NCBI RefSeq assembly: GCF_004345855.1
Contig: NZ_SLXN01000001.1
Coordinates: 372,001-436,000 of the forward strand
Reading direction: 5' to 3'
DNA length: 64,000 bases
DNA from: Sphingomonas sp. BK235
GTDB lineage: Bacteria > Pseudomonadota > Alphaproteobacteria > Sphingomonadales > Sphingomonadaceae
The notes below the pieces were generated by a model that had not been told where the DNA came from, ran no database searches, and saw nothing but the letters and a program-made list of their open reading frames with translations. This document shows positions 34,320 through 43,137 of this stretch, one piece after another (the first letter of the stretch is position 1; each line of letters opens with the position of its first letter). Made by a program: the position numbers and the translations under genes.

Positions 34320-35543
34320 TCAGCCGCGCCGGTCGAGGATCGCGCGCGCGGCGGCCGACCCGCTCGCGAAAGCGCCGTGCGCGGTGGAGAAATCGTGCGG
34401 CGAACAGGCCTCGCCCGCGAAGAAAAGCCGCGCGTCGACCGGCGCCGCCAGCACCGCGCGCGCGCCGGCGTGGCCGATCGCGGCGTGCGAGTAGCTGCCG
34501 CCGATCCACGGTTCGTGCCGCCAGCGCGTCGCGGTGACCGGATGGAGCCGCGCGCGCCACTCTCCGCCGAGCAGCGCGACGAGTTCGTCGATCACGAAGG
34601 CCGCGGCGGCGTCGCTATCCTCCAGCGCGTCGGCGGTCGGGCCGCCGAGAAAGCTCTCGATCACCGGAAAACCGAAGGGTGAGAGCCGGTGGCTCGCGGT
34701 GTCGGCCGAGTAAGGATTGCCCATCAGATGCGTGTCGGCGGGCCAGTCGGGCCGGTCGACGCGCAGCATCACCTTGTCCGCGACGCCGAGCGGCAGCGTG
34801 GCCGCGGCGTCGATCTTGTCGGGCAGCGGCGGGTCGAACACGATCGCGCCGCGCGCCAGTATCGGGGTGGGAACGGCGATCACCACCGCCGCGGTCTCGA
34901 TCGCGCCGCCGTCGCTCTCCACGCGGATGCGCGCGCCACGATGGTCGACCCGGGTCACCGCGCAGCCGAGCCGCACCGGCAGCCCGCGCGCATGATCGGC
35001 GATCAGCGTGCCGTAGCCCTCGCGAACGGCCCAATTGTCCTCGGTCGCGGCATCCTCGTAGGCGAGCCAGTCGTGCAGCGAGACATCGTCGATCGCGGCG
35101 CCATTGGCGAAGCGCGAGATCGCGTCGAGCAGCGGCCGCCAGCGCTCGTCGGGCGGTACCGCGGCGCCGAGCGCGCGATCGGGCGCCGTGGCAAGGGCGT
35201 GCGCCGCCGCGGTCATCCGCTCGCGCGCGGCGTTGGCGGCCTGGTGGTCGGCGCGCGGGAAGCCGAGGTCGCGCCACTGTTCGCCCCAGCGCGCGGTGTC
35301 GGTGGCGACGGTAAAACCGCGCGCGCGCGCGATCGCGGTCCAGGAATTGCGCCGGGCCGAGTGGAGCCAGCCGCAGCCGAGATCCACCACGGCGTCGCCG
35401 ATGGCGAGGCTGTGCGCGCGCCCGCCGAGCCGGTCGCCCGCCTCGAGCAGCAGCACGTCGCGCCCGGCGTCGTGGAGCTGGCGCGCCGCGGCGATGCCCG
35501 CGGCACCGCCACCGACGATCACCGCATCCGCGCCGGCCGGCAT
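34320..35543 (-). CDS. Flavin-dependent amine oxidase family protein
   Basis: A 407-aa FAD enzyme. The N-terminal FAD site is DAVIVGGGAAGIAAARQL followed by LLLEAGDRLGGRAHS. The C-terminal FAD/catalytic segment is GGSYSHAAIGHAGA and LFFAGEACSPHDFSTAHGAF, where the family usually oxidises an amine. No signal peptide or membrane segment is seen. The ATG comes one base after the rpoH stop (TGACATG), so it is read from the rpoH transcript. The substrate is unknown. Confidence 0.85.
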   Translation of the reverse strand: MPAGADAVIVGGGAAGIAAARQLHDAGRDVLLLEAGDRLGGRAHSLAIGDAVVDLGCGWLHSARRNSWTAIARARGFTVATDTARWGEQWRDLGFPRADHQAANAARERMTAAAHALATAPDRALGAAVPPDERWRPLLDAISRFANGAAIDDVSLHDWLAYEDAATEDNWAVREGYGTLIADHARGLPVRLGCAVTRVDHRGARIRVESDGGAIETAAVVIAVPTPILARGAIVFDPPLPDKIDAAATLPLGVADKVMLRVDRPDWPADTHLMGNPYSADTASHRLSPFGFPVIESFLGGPTADALEDSDAAAAFVIDELVALLGGEWRARLHPVTATRWRHEPWIGGSYSHAAIGHAGARAVLAAPVDARLFFAGEACSPHDFSTAHGAFASGSAAARAILDRRG

Positions 35544-35544
35544 G

Positions 35545-36447
35545 TCAGGCGGTCAGCAGCCGCTTCTCGCCTGCCAGCCGCATCATCGCGCGCTGGAGCT
35601 TCTCGAACGCGCGCACCTCGATCTGGCGGACCCGCTCGCGGCTGACACCATAGACCTGGCTCAGCTCCTCCAGCGTCTTGGGGTCGTCGGTGAGACGCCG
35701 CTCGGTGAGGATGTGCTTCTCGCGGTCGTTGAGGTCGGCCATCGCGTTGACCAGCATGTCGTGGCGCACGTCGGCCTCCTGCTGGTCGGCGACGACCTTG
35801 TCCTGCAACGGGGCGTCGTCCTGCAGCCAGTCCTGCCACTGGCCCTCGCCGTCCTCGCGCATCGAGACGTTGAGCGAGGTGTCGCCGCCCATCGCCATGC
35901 GCCGGTTCATGCTGACCACGTCGGCCTCGGTGACGCCGAGATCGGTCGCGATCTTCTGCACGTCCTCGGGGCGCAGGTCGCCGTCCTCGAACGCGTCGAG
36001 CCGCGCCTTCATGCGGCGCAGGTTGAAGAACAATTTCTTCTGCGCCGCGGTGGTGCCCATCTTCACCAGGCTCCACGAGCGCAGGATGAATTCCTGGATC
36101 GAGGCGCGGATCCACCACATCGCATAGGTGGCGAGGCGGAAGCCGCGGTCGGGCTCGAACTTCTTCACGCCCTGCATCAGGCCGATATTGCCCTCGGAGA
36201 TCAGCTCGCTGACCGGCAGGCCGTAGCCGCGATAGCCCATCGCGATCTTGGCGACGAGACGCAGGTGGCTGGTGACGAGCTGCGCCGCCGCCTCGGTGTC
36301 GCCATGCTCCTGGAAGCGCTTGGCGAGCATATATTCCTGCTCGGGCGCCAGGATCGGGAATTTCTTAATCTCGGCGAGATAGCGGTTGAGGCTCTGCTCC
36401 CCGCCGAGCGCAGGGATCGTCGCCGGGACGTTGCTGCGTGCTGCCAT
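35545..36447 (-). CDS. rpoH: Heat-shock sigma factor RpoH (sigma-32)
   Basis: A 300-aa sigma-70-family factor. Region 2 reads LVTSHLRLVAKIAMGYRGYG, ISEGNIGLMQGVKKFEPDRG and ATYAMWWIRASIQEFILRSW. The RpoH box QKKLFFNLR directly after it is diagnostic. Region 4.2 ends with TLEELSQVYGVSRERVRQIE. The ATG at 36447 has AAGGATC upstream and gives the family length. The open frame extends 90 codons upstream through non-coding DNA. It is followed immediately by the amine oxidase gene. Confidence 0.96.
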   Translation of the reverse strand: MAARSNVPATIPALGGEQSLNRYLAEIKKFPILAPEQEYMLAKRFQEHGDTEAAAQLVTSHLRLVAKIAMGYRGYGLPVSELISEGNIGLMQGVKKFEPDRGFRLATYAMWWIRASIQEFILRSWSLVKMGTTAAQKKLFFNLRRMKARLDAFEDGDLRPEDVQKIATDLGVTEADVVSMNRRMAMGGDTSLNVSMREDGEGQWQDWLQDDAPLQDKVVADQQEADVRHDMLVNAMADLNDREKHILTERRLTDDPKTLEELSQVYGVSRERVRQIEVRAFEKLQRAMMRLAGEKRLLTA

Positions 36448-36520
36448 GATCCTTGATCTCCCTTCCTGGCGGGAAACGCGGCGATCTCCGGCCAAGTGCC
36501 GGACGATGCGCGCTTCGCAC

Positions 36521-37468
36521 CTATACGATGAGCTGACTGAACAGTTCCTGCATGTCCCGCGGCATCGCACTGTCGAACGACAAGGCGTCGCCAGTGATCG
36601 GGTGGATGAACCCGAGGCGGGCGGCGTGCAAGGCCTGACGGCGGAAACCGAGCGTTTCCAAGACGCCGCGATGTGCCTGTTTCGTTCTACCATAGACCGG
36701 GTCGCCCAGCAAGGCATGGCCGAGCGACGCCATATGGACGCGGACCTGGTGGGTCCGCCCGGTCTCGAGCCGGCATTCCACCAGCGCGGCGTCGCGCAGC
36801 GGCTGGAGCAGCGTGTAATGCGTCACCGCGCGCTTGCCGCCCGCGACGATCGCGACCTTCTTTCGGTTGGCGGCCGAGCGCGCCAGCGGCGCGTCGACGC
36901 TGCCCGCCGCTGGCATCGGCCGGCCGTTGACGATCGCGCGGTAGCGCCGGTCGATCGTGTGCGCGGCGAACTGCTTGGCGAGGCCCTCGTGCGCGCGGTC
37001 GGTCTTGGCCGCGACCATCAGCCCCGACGTGTCCTTGTCGATGCGATGCACGATCCCCGGTCGCGCCACGCCGCCGATCCCCGACAGCGAGCCGTCGCAA
37101 TGATGCAGCAGCGCGTTGACCAAGGTGCCGTCGAGATTGCCGGCGGCGGGATGAACCACCAGCCCGGCGGGCTTGTCGACGACGATGAGGTGATCGTCCT
37201 CGAACGCCACCACGAGCGGAATGTCCTGCGCCTCGTTGTGCGCGGGGGCAGGGGCCGGGACCGCGACCGCATAGGCCTCGCCGGCGCGCGACTTGCGCGC
37301 CGGATCGCGCACCGCCGCGCCCGCTTGGGTGACCTGGCCCGCGTTGATCAGCACCTTCAGCCGCTCGCGTGACAAGGTCGGCACCGCCTCGGCGAGCGCG
37401 CGGTCGAGCCGCCAGCCGTCGGCGGCGGGCGCGATCGTCGCGCTGATGATGGCAACCCCCCGGTCCAT
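36521..37468 (-). CDS. rluD: Ribosomal large-subunit pseudouridine synthase, RluA family
   Basis: A 315-aa enzyme with an N-terminal S4 domain (RLDRALAEAVPTLSRERLKV) and the RluA catalytic domain (VVDKPAGLVVHPAAGN, GIVHRIDKDTSGLMVAAKT with catalytic Asp, VECRLETGRTHQVRVHMA, LHAARLGFIHP). The S4 domain and length fit RluD, which modifies helix 69 of 23S rRNA. It is divergent from the JAMM peptidase gene with only 22 bases between the start codons. Confidence 0.92.
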   Translation of the reverse strand: MDRGVAIISATIAPAADGWRLDRALAEAVPTLSRERLKVLINAGQVTQAGAAVRDPARKSRAGEAYAVAVPAPAPAHNEAQDIPLVVAFEDDHLIVVDKPAGLVVHPAAGNLDGTLVNALLHHCDGSLSGIGGVARPGIVHRIDKDTSGLMVAAKTDRAHEGLAKQFAAHTIDRRYRAIVNGRPMPAAGSVDAPLARSAANRKKVAIVAGGKRAVTHYTLLQPLRDAALVECRLETGRTHQVRVHMASLGHALLGDPVYGRTKQAHRGVLETLGFRRQALHAARLGFIHPITGDALSFDSAMPRDMQELFSQLIV

Positions 37469-37490
37469 TGGTACGTGCTATGTGGCGACG

Positions 37491-37943
37491 ATGGTCGAGA
37501 TTTCAATCCACCTGCGTGACGAACTGGTCGCTGCCGCCGGCGCGAGCGCCGATGAGATATGCGGCCTGCTGCTCGGTCGCGGTGAACGGATCGAGCGGGT
37601 CGTGCCGTGCCGCAACGTCGCGGCGACACCCGCGACCCGCTTCGAGCTCGATCCCGCCGCGCTGCTGGCCGCGCACCGCGCCGCGCGCCAGGGCGGCCCG
37701 GCGGTGCTCGGCCACTACCACTCGCATCCGAGCGGCGACGCGCGCCCGTCGCCGCGCGACGCCGCCGACGCCGCGCCCGACAACAGTCTGTGGCTCATCG
37801 TCGCGGGCGGCGCGGTCACCGCGTGGCGCGCGCGGGCGGACGGCGCGCTCCACGGCCGCTTCGACGCGGTGGCGCTGCGCGACGACGGTTGCGGAGCCGG
37901 CGACGACCCGCCACAAGGCGGCGACGCCCCCCGCGCGGAGTAA
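37491..37943 (+). CDS. JAMM/MPN-type (M67 family) metallopeptidase
   Basis: A 150-aa protein with the full JAMM zinc motif: the upstream Glu in EICGLLLGR, then HYHSHPSGDARPSPRD (H-x-H-P-x6-S-x2-D). Bacterial stand-alone JAMM proteins cut C-terminal tails from ubiquitin-like sulfur carriers or other substrates. No ThiS/MoaD-like partner is adjacent. The last ~20 residues are low-complexity and acidic. The start is ATG at 37491; the frame upstream overlaps rluD. chpT begins nine bases after the stop. Confidence 0.85.
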   Translation: MVEISIHLRDELVAAAGASADEICGLLLGRGERIERVVPCRNVAATPATRFELDPAALLAAHRAARQGGPAVLGHYHSHPSGDARPSPRDAADAAPDNSLWLIVAGGAVTAWRARADGALHGRFDAVALRDDGCGAGDDPPQGGDAPRAE

Positions 37944-37952
37944 TCCCCCGAC

Positions 37953-38597
37953 ATGACGATCAGCCCGGTCGACTTCGCTTCCCTGTTGTGCTCGCGCCTG
38001 TGCCACGACCTGCTGTCGCCGGTCGGCGCGCTCAACAACGGGCTCGAGCTGCTCAACGACGAGACCGATCCCGAGATGCGCGCGCGCTGCCTCGAGCTGC
38101 TCAACGAGAGCGCGCGGGTCTCGGCCAACAAGCTCAAGTTCTTCCGCCTGGCGTTCGGCGCGGCGGGCGGGTTCGGCGAGCGCGTCGACGTGCGCGAGGC
38201 GCGCCAGGCGGTCGAGGGGCTGCTCGGCGACAACAAGCGGCTCCAGCTGCAATGGCTGATCGAGGAGGCCGAGCTGCCCAAGGCGGCGGTCAAGGTGCTG
38301 CTCAACCTCGCGCTGATCGCGGGCGATACGCTGGTGCGCGGTGGCACGGTGACGATCGGAGTCGAGGAGACCGCCGAGACGACCGAGATCGTGCTGCGCG
38401 CCGAGGGGCCGCGGCTGGTGCTCGACCCCGAGCTGCGCGCGACCCTCACCGACGGCGCGGGCGCCGAGGCGATCACGCCGCGCGCCGCGGCGGCGTTCCT
38501 GGTCAACGCGATTGCGGCCGAGGCGGGGGGCTCGGTGATGGTGAGCGACGCGGTGGACGGAACGTTGCTGTTCGGCGCGGCGCTGCCGAACCGCTAG
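37953..38597 (+). CDS. chpT: Histidine phosphotransferase ChpT
   Basis: A 214-aa protein resembling ChpT (DUF2328), a dimeric pseudo-kinase that passes phosphate from CckA to CtrA and CpdR in the alphaproteobacterial cell-cycle circuit. The phospho-acceptor His lies in LCSRLCHDLLSPVGALNNG near residue 18. The second half is a degenerate ATPase-like fold without N, G1 or G2 boxes, as expected. It reads in line with the chemotaxis genes, 196 bases before cheA. Confidence 0.9.
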   Translation: MTISPVDFASLLCSRLCHDLLSPVGALNNGLELLNDETDPEMRARCLELLNESARVSANKLKFFRLAFGAAGGFGERVDVREARQAVEGLLGDNKRLQLQWLIEEAELPKAAVKVLLNLALIAGDTLVRGGTVTIGVEETAETTEIVLRAEGPRLVLDPELRATLTDGAGAEAITPRAAAAFLVNAIAAEAGGSVMVSDAVDGTLLFGAALPNR

Positions 38598-38793
38598 GTC
38601 GAGCTCAGGGGAGCGGCAGCCAAGAGGCTTCCTCGGCGGCGCGCCGACCAACGCGGCCGAAGTCGATCAAGCTGCCGCTTCGAAACGCCCCGTCGCCGCC
38701 GTGATCGATCACGCGCCGCCGCTCCCTCAGTAAACACCCTTTTAACCGCCGCCGTGCCATGCCGCGCTCGCCGACAGGAGGCGACGGGGCCGC

Positions 38794-41097
38794 ATGGACG
38801 ATCTGCTGCAGGAATTCATCGCCGAGACACGCGAGACGCTGGAGGCGCTCTCGGGTGAGATCGTCGGTTGGGAGGCCGATCCGAGCGATCGCGCGCGGCT
38901 CGATTCGATCTTCCGCTTCGTCCACACGATCAAGGGCAGCTGCGGCTTCCTCGACCTGCCGCGGCTCGCCCGGCTGAGCCACGCCGCCGAGGACGCGCTC
39001 GCCGCGGTGCGCGGCGGTGACCGCGTGCCCGACAGCGCCTTAGTCAGCGCCATCCTCGCCATCATCGATCGCATCGGCGACCTGGTCGAGGCGATCGACG
39101 CGGGCGAGTCGCTCGACGACGGCGGCGAGGCGCTGCTGATCGCCGCGCTCGACGCCGCCTCCAGCGCTACCCCCGCCACCCCCGCCGACCTCGCCACCCC
39201 CGCGCTGCCCGATGCCGCCGCGCTCGCCGCCACCGCGCAGCGCGCCGGGCACAAGCGCTCGGTCCGCCTCTCGGTCGACCTGCTCGACCGCATGATGAGC
39301 GGCGTGTCGGACATGGTGCTCGCGCGCAATCAGCTCGCGCGCCACCTGCGCCAGATCGAGGATCCCCGGCTCGAGGCCATGCTCGAGCGGCTCAGCCTGT
39401 CCGTCGACGAGCTGCGCGACACCGTCACGCGCACGCGCATGCAGCGCGTCGAGGCGCTGTTCTCGGCCCTGCCGCGGCTGGCGCGCGATTCCGCCGCCTC
39501 GCTCGGGAAAGCGGTGTCGCTCGTGATCGAGGGCGGCGACGTCGAGCTGGACCGCGAGATGATCGAGCTGCTGCGCGACCCGCTGGTCCATATCGTCCGC
39601 AACGCGGTCGACCATGGGCTGGAGGACCGCGCCGACCGCATCCTCGCGGGCAAGACCGGCACCGGCGAGCTGCGCGTCGTCGCGCGTCAGGCGGGCAATC
39701 TCATCATCATCGACATCGTCGACGACGGTCGCGGCGTCGACACCGATCGGCTCGTCGCCAAGATCCTGCGCGACCAGCCGTCGCGCGCCGCCGAACTGCG
39801 CGGGCTCGACGAGGAGGGGCGGCTGCGGCTGATCTTCGAGCCCGGCCTGTCGTCGCGCGACGAGGTCACCGCGCTGTCGGGCCGCGGCGTCGGCATGGAC
39901 GTGGTCAAAGCCAATGTCGAACAGGCGGGCGGGCGGATCTCGCTGGTCAACCGGCCGGGGCAGGGGCTCACCGTCTCGCTCGAGGTGCCGCTGACGCTCG
40001 CCATCCTCAACGCGGTGCTGGTCGATGCCGCGGGCACGCGCTTCGCGGTGCCGCGCCAGTCGGTCGACGAGATCGTCGCGGTCGACGGCGGCGCGGTGCG
40101 GGTCGATCGCGTCGGCGCAGGGTCGGTCGTGCTGCTGCGCGGCCAGCGGCTGCCGATGGTCGAGCTGGGCGACCTGCTCGATCGCGCGCCCGCCGAGCCG
40201 CCGCGCTATCTCGCCATCGTGTCGCTGCGCGAGGGTCGGTTCGCGCTGGCGCTCGACGGCGTGCGCGACACGCAGGAGCTGGTGGTGAAGCCCGCCGCGC
40301 CCGCCGTCATGCGCGCGGGGATCTATGCCGGGCAGATGCTGCCCGACGATGGTCTGCCGATCCTGCTGCTCGACTGTTCCGGCATCGCCGCCAAGGCGGG
40401 GCTGACCTTCGAACAGGTGCAGGTCCAGGCCACCGCCGCGGTCGCGGTGGAGGCGGTGCGCGCGCTGCTCTTCCTCGACGTCGACGGCGAGCGCCGCCTG
40501 ATCGTCTCGGACGCGGTGGACCGGATCGAGAAGGTCGCGGCGGGGGCGGTGCGCTCGCTCGCGGGCGGCACCTGGCTGACGATCGACGGTCGCTCGGTCC
40601 CGGTCTGGGCCGGGCAGGGCGTCGTCGCCGAGACGGTCCGTACCGTGCTGCGGCTCCAGGCGGACGGGCTCGAACTGGCCTATCCGGTCGAGGAGGCGAT
40701 GGAGATCGTCCCGCTGCCGGGCGAGCTCGCCCCGGCGGCGGACCCGCACGGCGTGATCGCGGGACTGGCGGTGATCGATGGCGAGCCGATCGAGCTGGTC
40801 GACCCGCTCGCGCTGTTCGGCGCCTTGCCCGTCGCCGCCGAGCGCCCGCTCTGCCTGCTTCACGGCAGCGAGGGGGCGTGGATGGAGGCCTTTCTCAAGC
40901 CGACGATCGAGCAGGCCGGCTATCGCGTCGTCCGCGCGATCGCACCGGGCGAGCGCGCCGCGGTGGCGCTCGCGATCGACGAGGAAGCGGACAGCGCGCC
41001 CGCGCCCGCGCTGCGGCTCAGTCGCACGCGCGGCCAGCCGCTCTACCGTTATGATCGCGGCGCGCTGATCGCCGCGCTGAAGGAGCATCGCGCATGA
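38794..41097 (+). CDS. cheA: Chemotaxis histidine kinase CheA with extra C-terminal domains
   Basis: A 767-aa kinase. P1 (Hpt) has H44 in RFVHTIKGSCGFL. P3 dimerisation helices run about 155-240. P4 ATPase has N-box RNAVDHGLE, DDGRGVDTD and SGRGVGMDVV. P5 is the first CheW-like domain (about 400-540). After it come a second CheW-like stretch (about 550-680: RALLFLDVDGERRLIVSDAV) and a C-terminal segment (about 690-767: PLCLLHGSEGAWMEAFLKP) that resembles a receiver lacking its phospho-Asp. No clear P2 is seen. An AGGAGG stretch lies 11 bases before the ATG. The stop overlaps cheW (ATGA). Confidence 0.92.
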   Translation: MDDLLQEFIAETRETLEALSGEIVGWEADPSDRARLDSIFRFVHTIKGSCGFLDLPRLARLSHAAEDALAAVRGGDRVPDSALVSAILAIIDRIGDLVEAIDAGESLDDGGEALLIAALDAASSATPATPADLATPALPDAAALAATAQRAGHKRSVRLSVDLLDRMMSGVSDMVLARNQLARHLRQIEDPRLEAMLERLSLSVDELRDTVTRTRMQRVEALFSALPRLARDSAASLGKAVSLVIEGGDVELDREMIELLRDPLVHIVRNAVDHGLEDRADRILAGKTGTGELRVVARQAGNLIIIDIVDDGRGVDTDRLVAKILRDQPSRAAELRGLDEEGRLRLIFEPGLSSRDEVTALSGRGVGMDVVKANVEQAGGRISLVNRPGQGLTVSLEVPLTLAILNAVLVDAAGTRFAVPRQSVDEIVAVDGGAVRVDRVGAGSVVLLRGQRLPMVELGDLLDRAPAEPPRYLAIVSLREGRFALALDGVRDTQELVVKPAAPAVMRAGIYAGQMLPDDGLPILLLDCSGIAAKAGLTFEQVQVQATAAVAVEAVRALLFLDVDGERRLIVSDAVDRIEKVAAGAVRSLAGGTWLTIDGRSVPVWAGQGVVAETVRTVLRLQADGLELAYPVEEAMEIVPLPGELAPAADPHGVIAGLAVIDGEPIELVDPLALFGALPVAAERPLCLLHGSEGAWMEAFLKPTIEQAGYRVVRAIAPGERAAVALAIDEEADSAPAPALRLSRTRGQPLYRYDRGALIAALKEHRA

Positions 41098-41534
41098 TCG
41101 GATCGCTGCAACTGGTGGCGCGGATCGGTGGCTGCGGCGTCTTGTTCGACGCCGAGCGGGTCGATTCGGTCGTCGAGGTCGGGGCGGTCGTGCCGGCGCC
41201 CGGCGCATCGGCGTCGGTCATCGGCCTGGCGGCGATGCGGAGCCGCGTCGCCACCGTGCTCGACGTGCGCGCGTTGCTGGGTGTCGAGCGCTGCCCCGAG
41301 GAGAAGCCGCGCGAGGGGGGACGGGCCGTGGCGACGATCGTCGACGGCCACCTCTACGCGATCGCGGTCGACTCGCTGGAGGATGTCTCGACCTTCCAAT
41401 TGGGTGCGGCGCCGGCCGGGCTCGATACTGCGGGCGAATGGGACTTCGTCACCGGCATCGGCGAGGGGCAGCAGGAAACCCTGCTCGCGCTCGACGTCGA
41501 CCGGCTGGTGGCGCGTGCCAGCGCGCTGGCCTGA
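41094..41534 (+). CDS. cheW: Chemotaxis coupling protein CheW
   Basis: A 146-aa single-domain CheW that bridges chemoreceptors and CheA. Fold marks are LQLVARIGGCGVLFDAERV, GLAAMRSRVATVLDVRALLG and AVATIVDGHLYAIAVDSLEDV. It overlaps cheA by four bases. It is a divergent member of the family and lacks the more usual VINLRG loop, where it has SVIGLAAMRSRVATVLD instead. Confidence 0.88.
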   Translation: MIGSLQLVARIGGCGVLFDAERVDSVVEVGAVVPAPGASASVIGLAAMRSRVATVLDVRALLGVERCPEEKPREGGRAVATIVDGHLYAIAVDSLEDVSTFQLGAAPAGLDTAGEWDFVTGIGEGQQETLLALDVDRLVARASALA

Positions 41535-41676
41535 CCGGGTCTCAGTGGATCCGCGCTTTCACCGCTTCAATGCCCGATGACGTCGCGATCCGACCCACTT
41601 TCGCCCGTGCCGTTAACGTCAAACTTACCCCTCGCGCGGCACAAGGATGTCACGCCCGATATTGCAGGAACAGCCG

Positions 41677-42042
41677 ATGAAGACTTGCCTGATCGTCGAT
41701 GATTCCAAGGTGATCCGCAAGGTCGCCCGGCATATCCTGGAGACGCTCGACTTCACCGTCTCCGAGGCGGGCGACGGGCGCGAGGCGCTCACCGCGTGCC
41801 GCGCGGCCTGCCCCGACGTCATCCTGCTCGACTGGAACATGCCGGTGATGAGCGGGATGGAGTTCCTGCGCGCGCTCGGCGACGAGACGCTGCCGGCGCG
41901 CCCCAAGGTGGTGTTCTGCACGACCGAGAACGGCATGGCGCACATCCGCGCGGCGATCGAGGCCGGCGCCGACGAATATGTCATGAAGCCGTTCGATCGC
42001 GAGACGCTGCAGAGCAAGCTCCAGATCGTCGGCGTCGCCTGA
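41677..42042 (+). CDS. cheY: CheY-like single-domain response regulator
   Basis: A 121-aa receiver. The acidic pair is in LIVDDSKVIRKVAR, the phospho-Asp in VILLDWNMPVMSGMEF, the switch Thr in VVFCTTENG and the Lys in EYVMKPFDRE. The start was placed at MKTCLIVDD with GCAGGAA upstream; ten open codons before it are not conserved in kind. It lies between cheW and cheB and is the likely CheA target. Confidence 0.93.
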   Translation: MKTCLIVDDSKVIRKVARHILETLDFTVSEAGDGREALTACRAACPDVILLDWNMPVMSGMEFLRALGDETLPARPKVVFCTTENGMAHIRAAIEAGADEYVMKPFDRETLQSKLQIVGVA

Positions 42043-42069
42043 TCCCCGCCGCCCCGCCGCGCCCGGCCG

Positions 42070-43137
42070 ATGCCTGCCATGCCGCAGATCGCATCTTCTC
42101 TCGCTCCGCCGCACCCGGCCGTGCCGCGTGTCCTGATCGTCGACGATTCGGCGGTGGCACGCGCGGCGCTGGGCCGGTACATCGAGCATAGCGGCCGGTT
42201 CCGGCTGGCGGCGGCGGTGGCGGACGCGTCGCGCGCGCTGTCCTTCCTAGCGACCGAGCGCGTCGACCTCATCCTGCTCGACCTCGAGATGCCGCGGCAG
42301 AGCGGGATCGACGCGCTGCCGGCCCTGCTCGCCGCAGGGGCGGGCGCGCGCGTGCTGATCGTGTCGAGCGCCGCCGCGGAAGGCGCCGAGGTGACGATGC
42401 GTGCGCTCGCGCTCGGCGCGGCCGACACGCTGGTGAAGCCCGTCGCGGGCGCGTTCGCGAGCCGCTTCGGCGAGACGCTGTTGGCGCGGCTCGATGTCCT
42501 CGCCGGTCCGGCCGCCGTGCCCGAGGCGCCGCGGCGCAGCGTCGCCGCCGCACCTGCGCCGGCCTTCGACGCCATCGCGATCGGCGCCTCCACCGGCGGC
42601 ATCCACGCGCTCGCCTCGCTGCTCGCCGAGGTGCCGCTCGCGGTGGCGCAACCGATCTTCGTCACCCAGCATCTGCCGCCCTCCTTCTCGCCCTATTTCG
42701 CGGCGCAGGTCGGCGTCTCCGCCAAACGGCCCAGCCTGCTCGCGCAGGATCATGGCCGCGTTCGCGCCGGCGAGCTGCTGATCGCGCCCGGCACCGCGCA
42801 CCTGCTGGCGTACCCGCTCCATGACGGCACGGTGGGCACGCGGCTGTCGCAGGCCCCGGCGCCAACCGGTAACCTGCCCTCGGTCGATCCGATGTTCGCC
42901 AGCCTCGCCGCCACGTACGGCCCGCGGCTGCTCGCGATCGTGCTGAGCGGCATGGGGCGCGACGGGCTGGAAGGCGCGCGCGCGGTGCGCGATGCCGGCG
43001 GTACGATCCTGGTGCAGGATCGCTCGACCTCGGTGGTGTGGGGAATGCCCGGCGCGGTCGCCAAGGCGGGGCTGGCGCAGGGCGTGATGTCGCCCGCCGA
43101 GATCGGCGCCGCCATCGCCGCGGGGGGCGCACGATGA
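42070..43137 (+). CDS. cheB: Chemoreceptor methylesterase CheB
   Basis: A 355-aa protein with an N-terminal receiver (VLIVDDSAVARAALGRYIE, LILLDLEMPRQSGIDALPAL, DTLVKPV) and a C-terminal methylesterase (DAIAIGASTGGIHALASLL with the Ser nucleophile, FVTQHLPPSFSPYFA, LSGMGRDGLEGARAV with the Asp). A second ATG lies at 42079. The stop overlaps cheR (ATGA). Confidence 0.95.
   Translation: MPAMPQIASSLAPPHPAVPRVLIVDDSAVARAALGRYIEHSGRFRLAAAVADASRALSFLATERVDLILLDLEMPRQSGIDALPALLAAGAGARVLIVSSAAAEGAEVTMRALALGAADTLVKPVAGAFASRFGETLLARLDVLAGPAAVPEAPRRSVAAAPAPAFDAIAIGASTGGIHALASLLAEVPLAVAQPIFVTQHLPPSFSPYFAAQVGVSAKRPSLLAQDHGRVRAGELLIAPGTAHLLAYPLHDGTVGTRLSQAPAPTGNLPSVDPMFASLAATYGPRLLAIVLSGMGRDGLEGARAVRDAGGTILVQDRSTSVVWGMPGAVAKAGLAQGVMSPAEIGAAIAAGGAR

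Noticed and set aside
38605..38982. A minus-strand ORF between chpT and cheA
   Set aside because: It overlaps the first codons of cheA on the other strand and has no ribosome site or homology.
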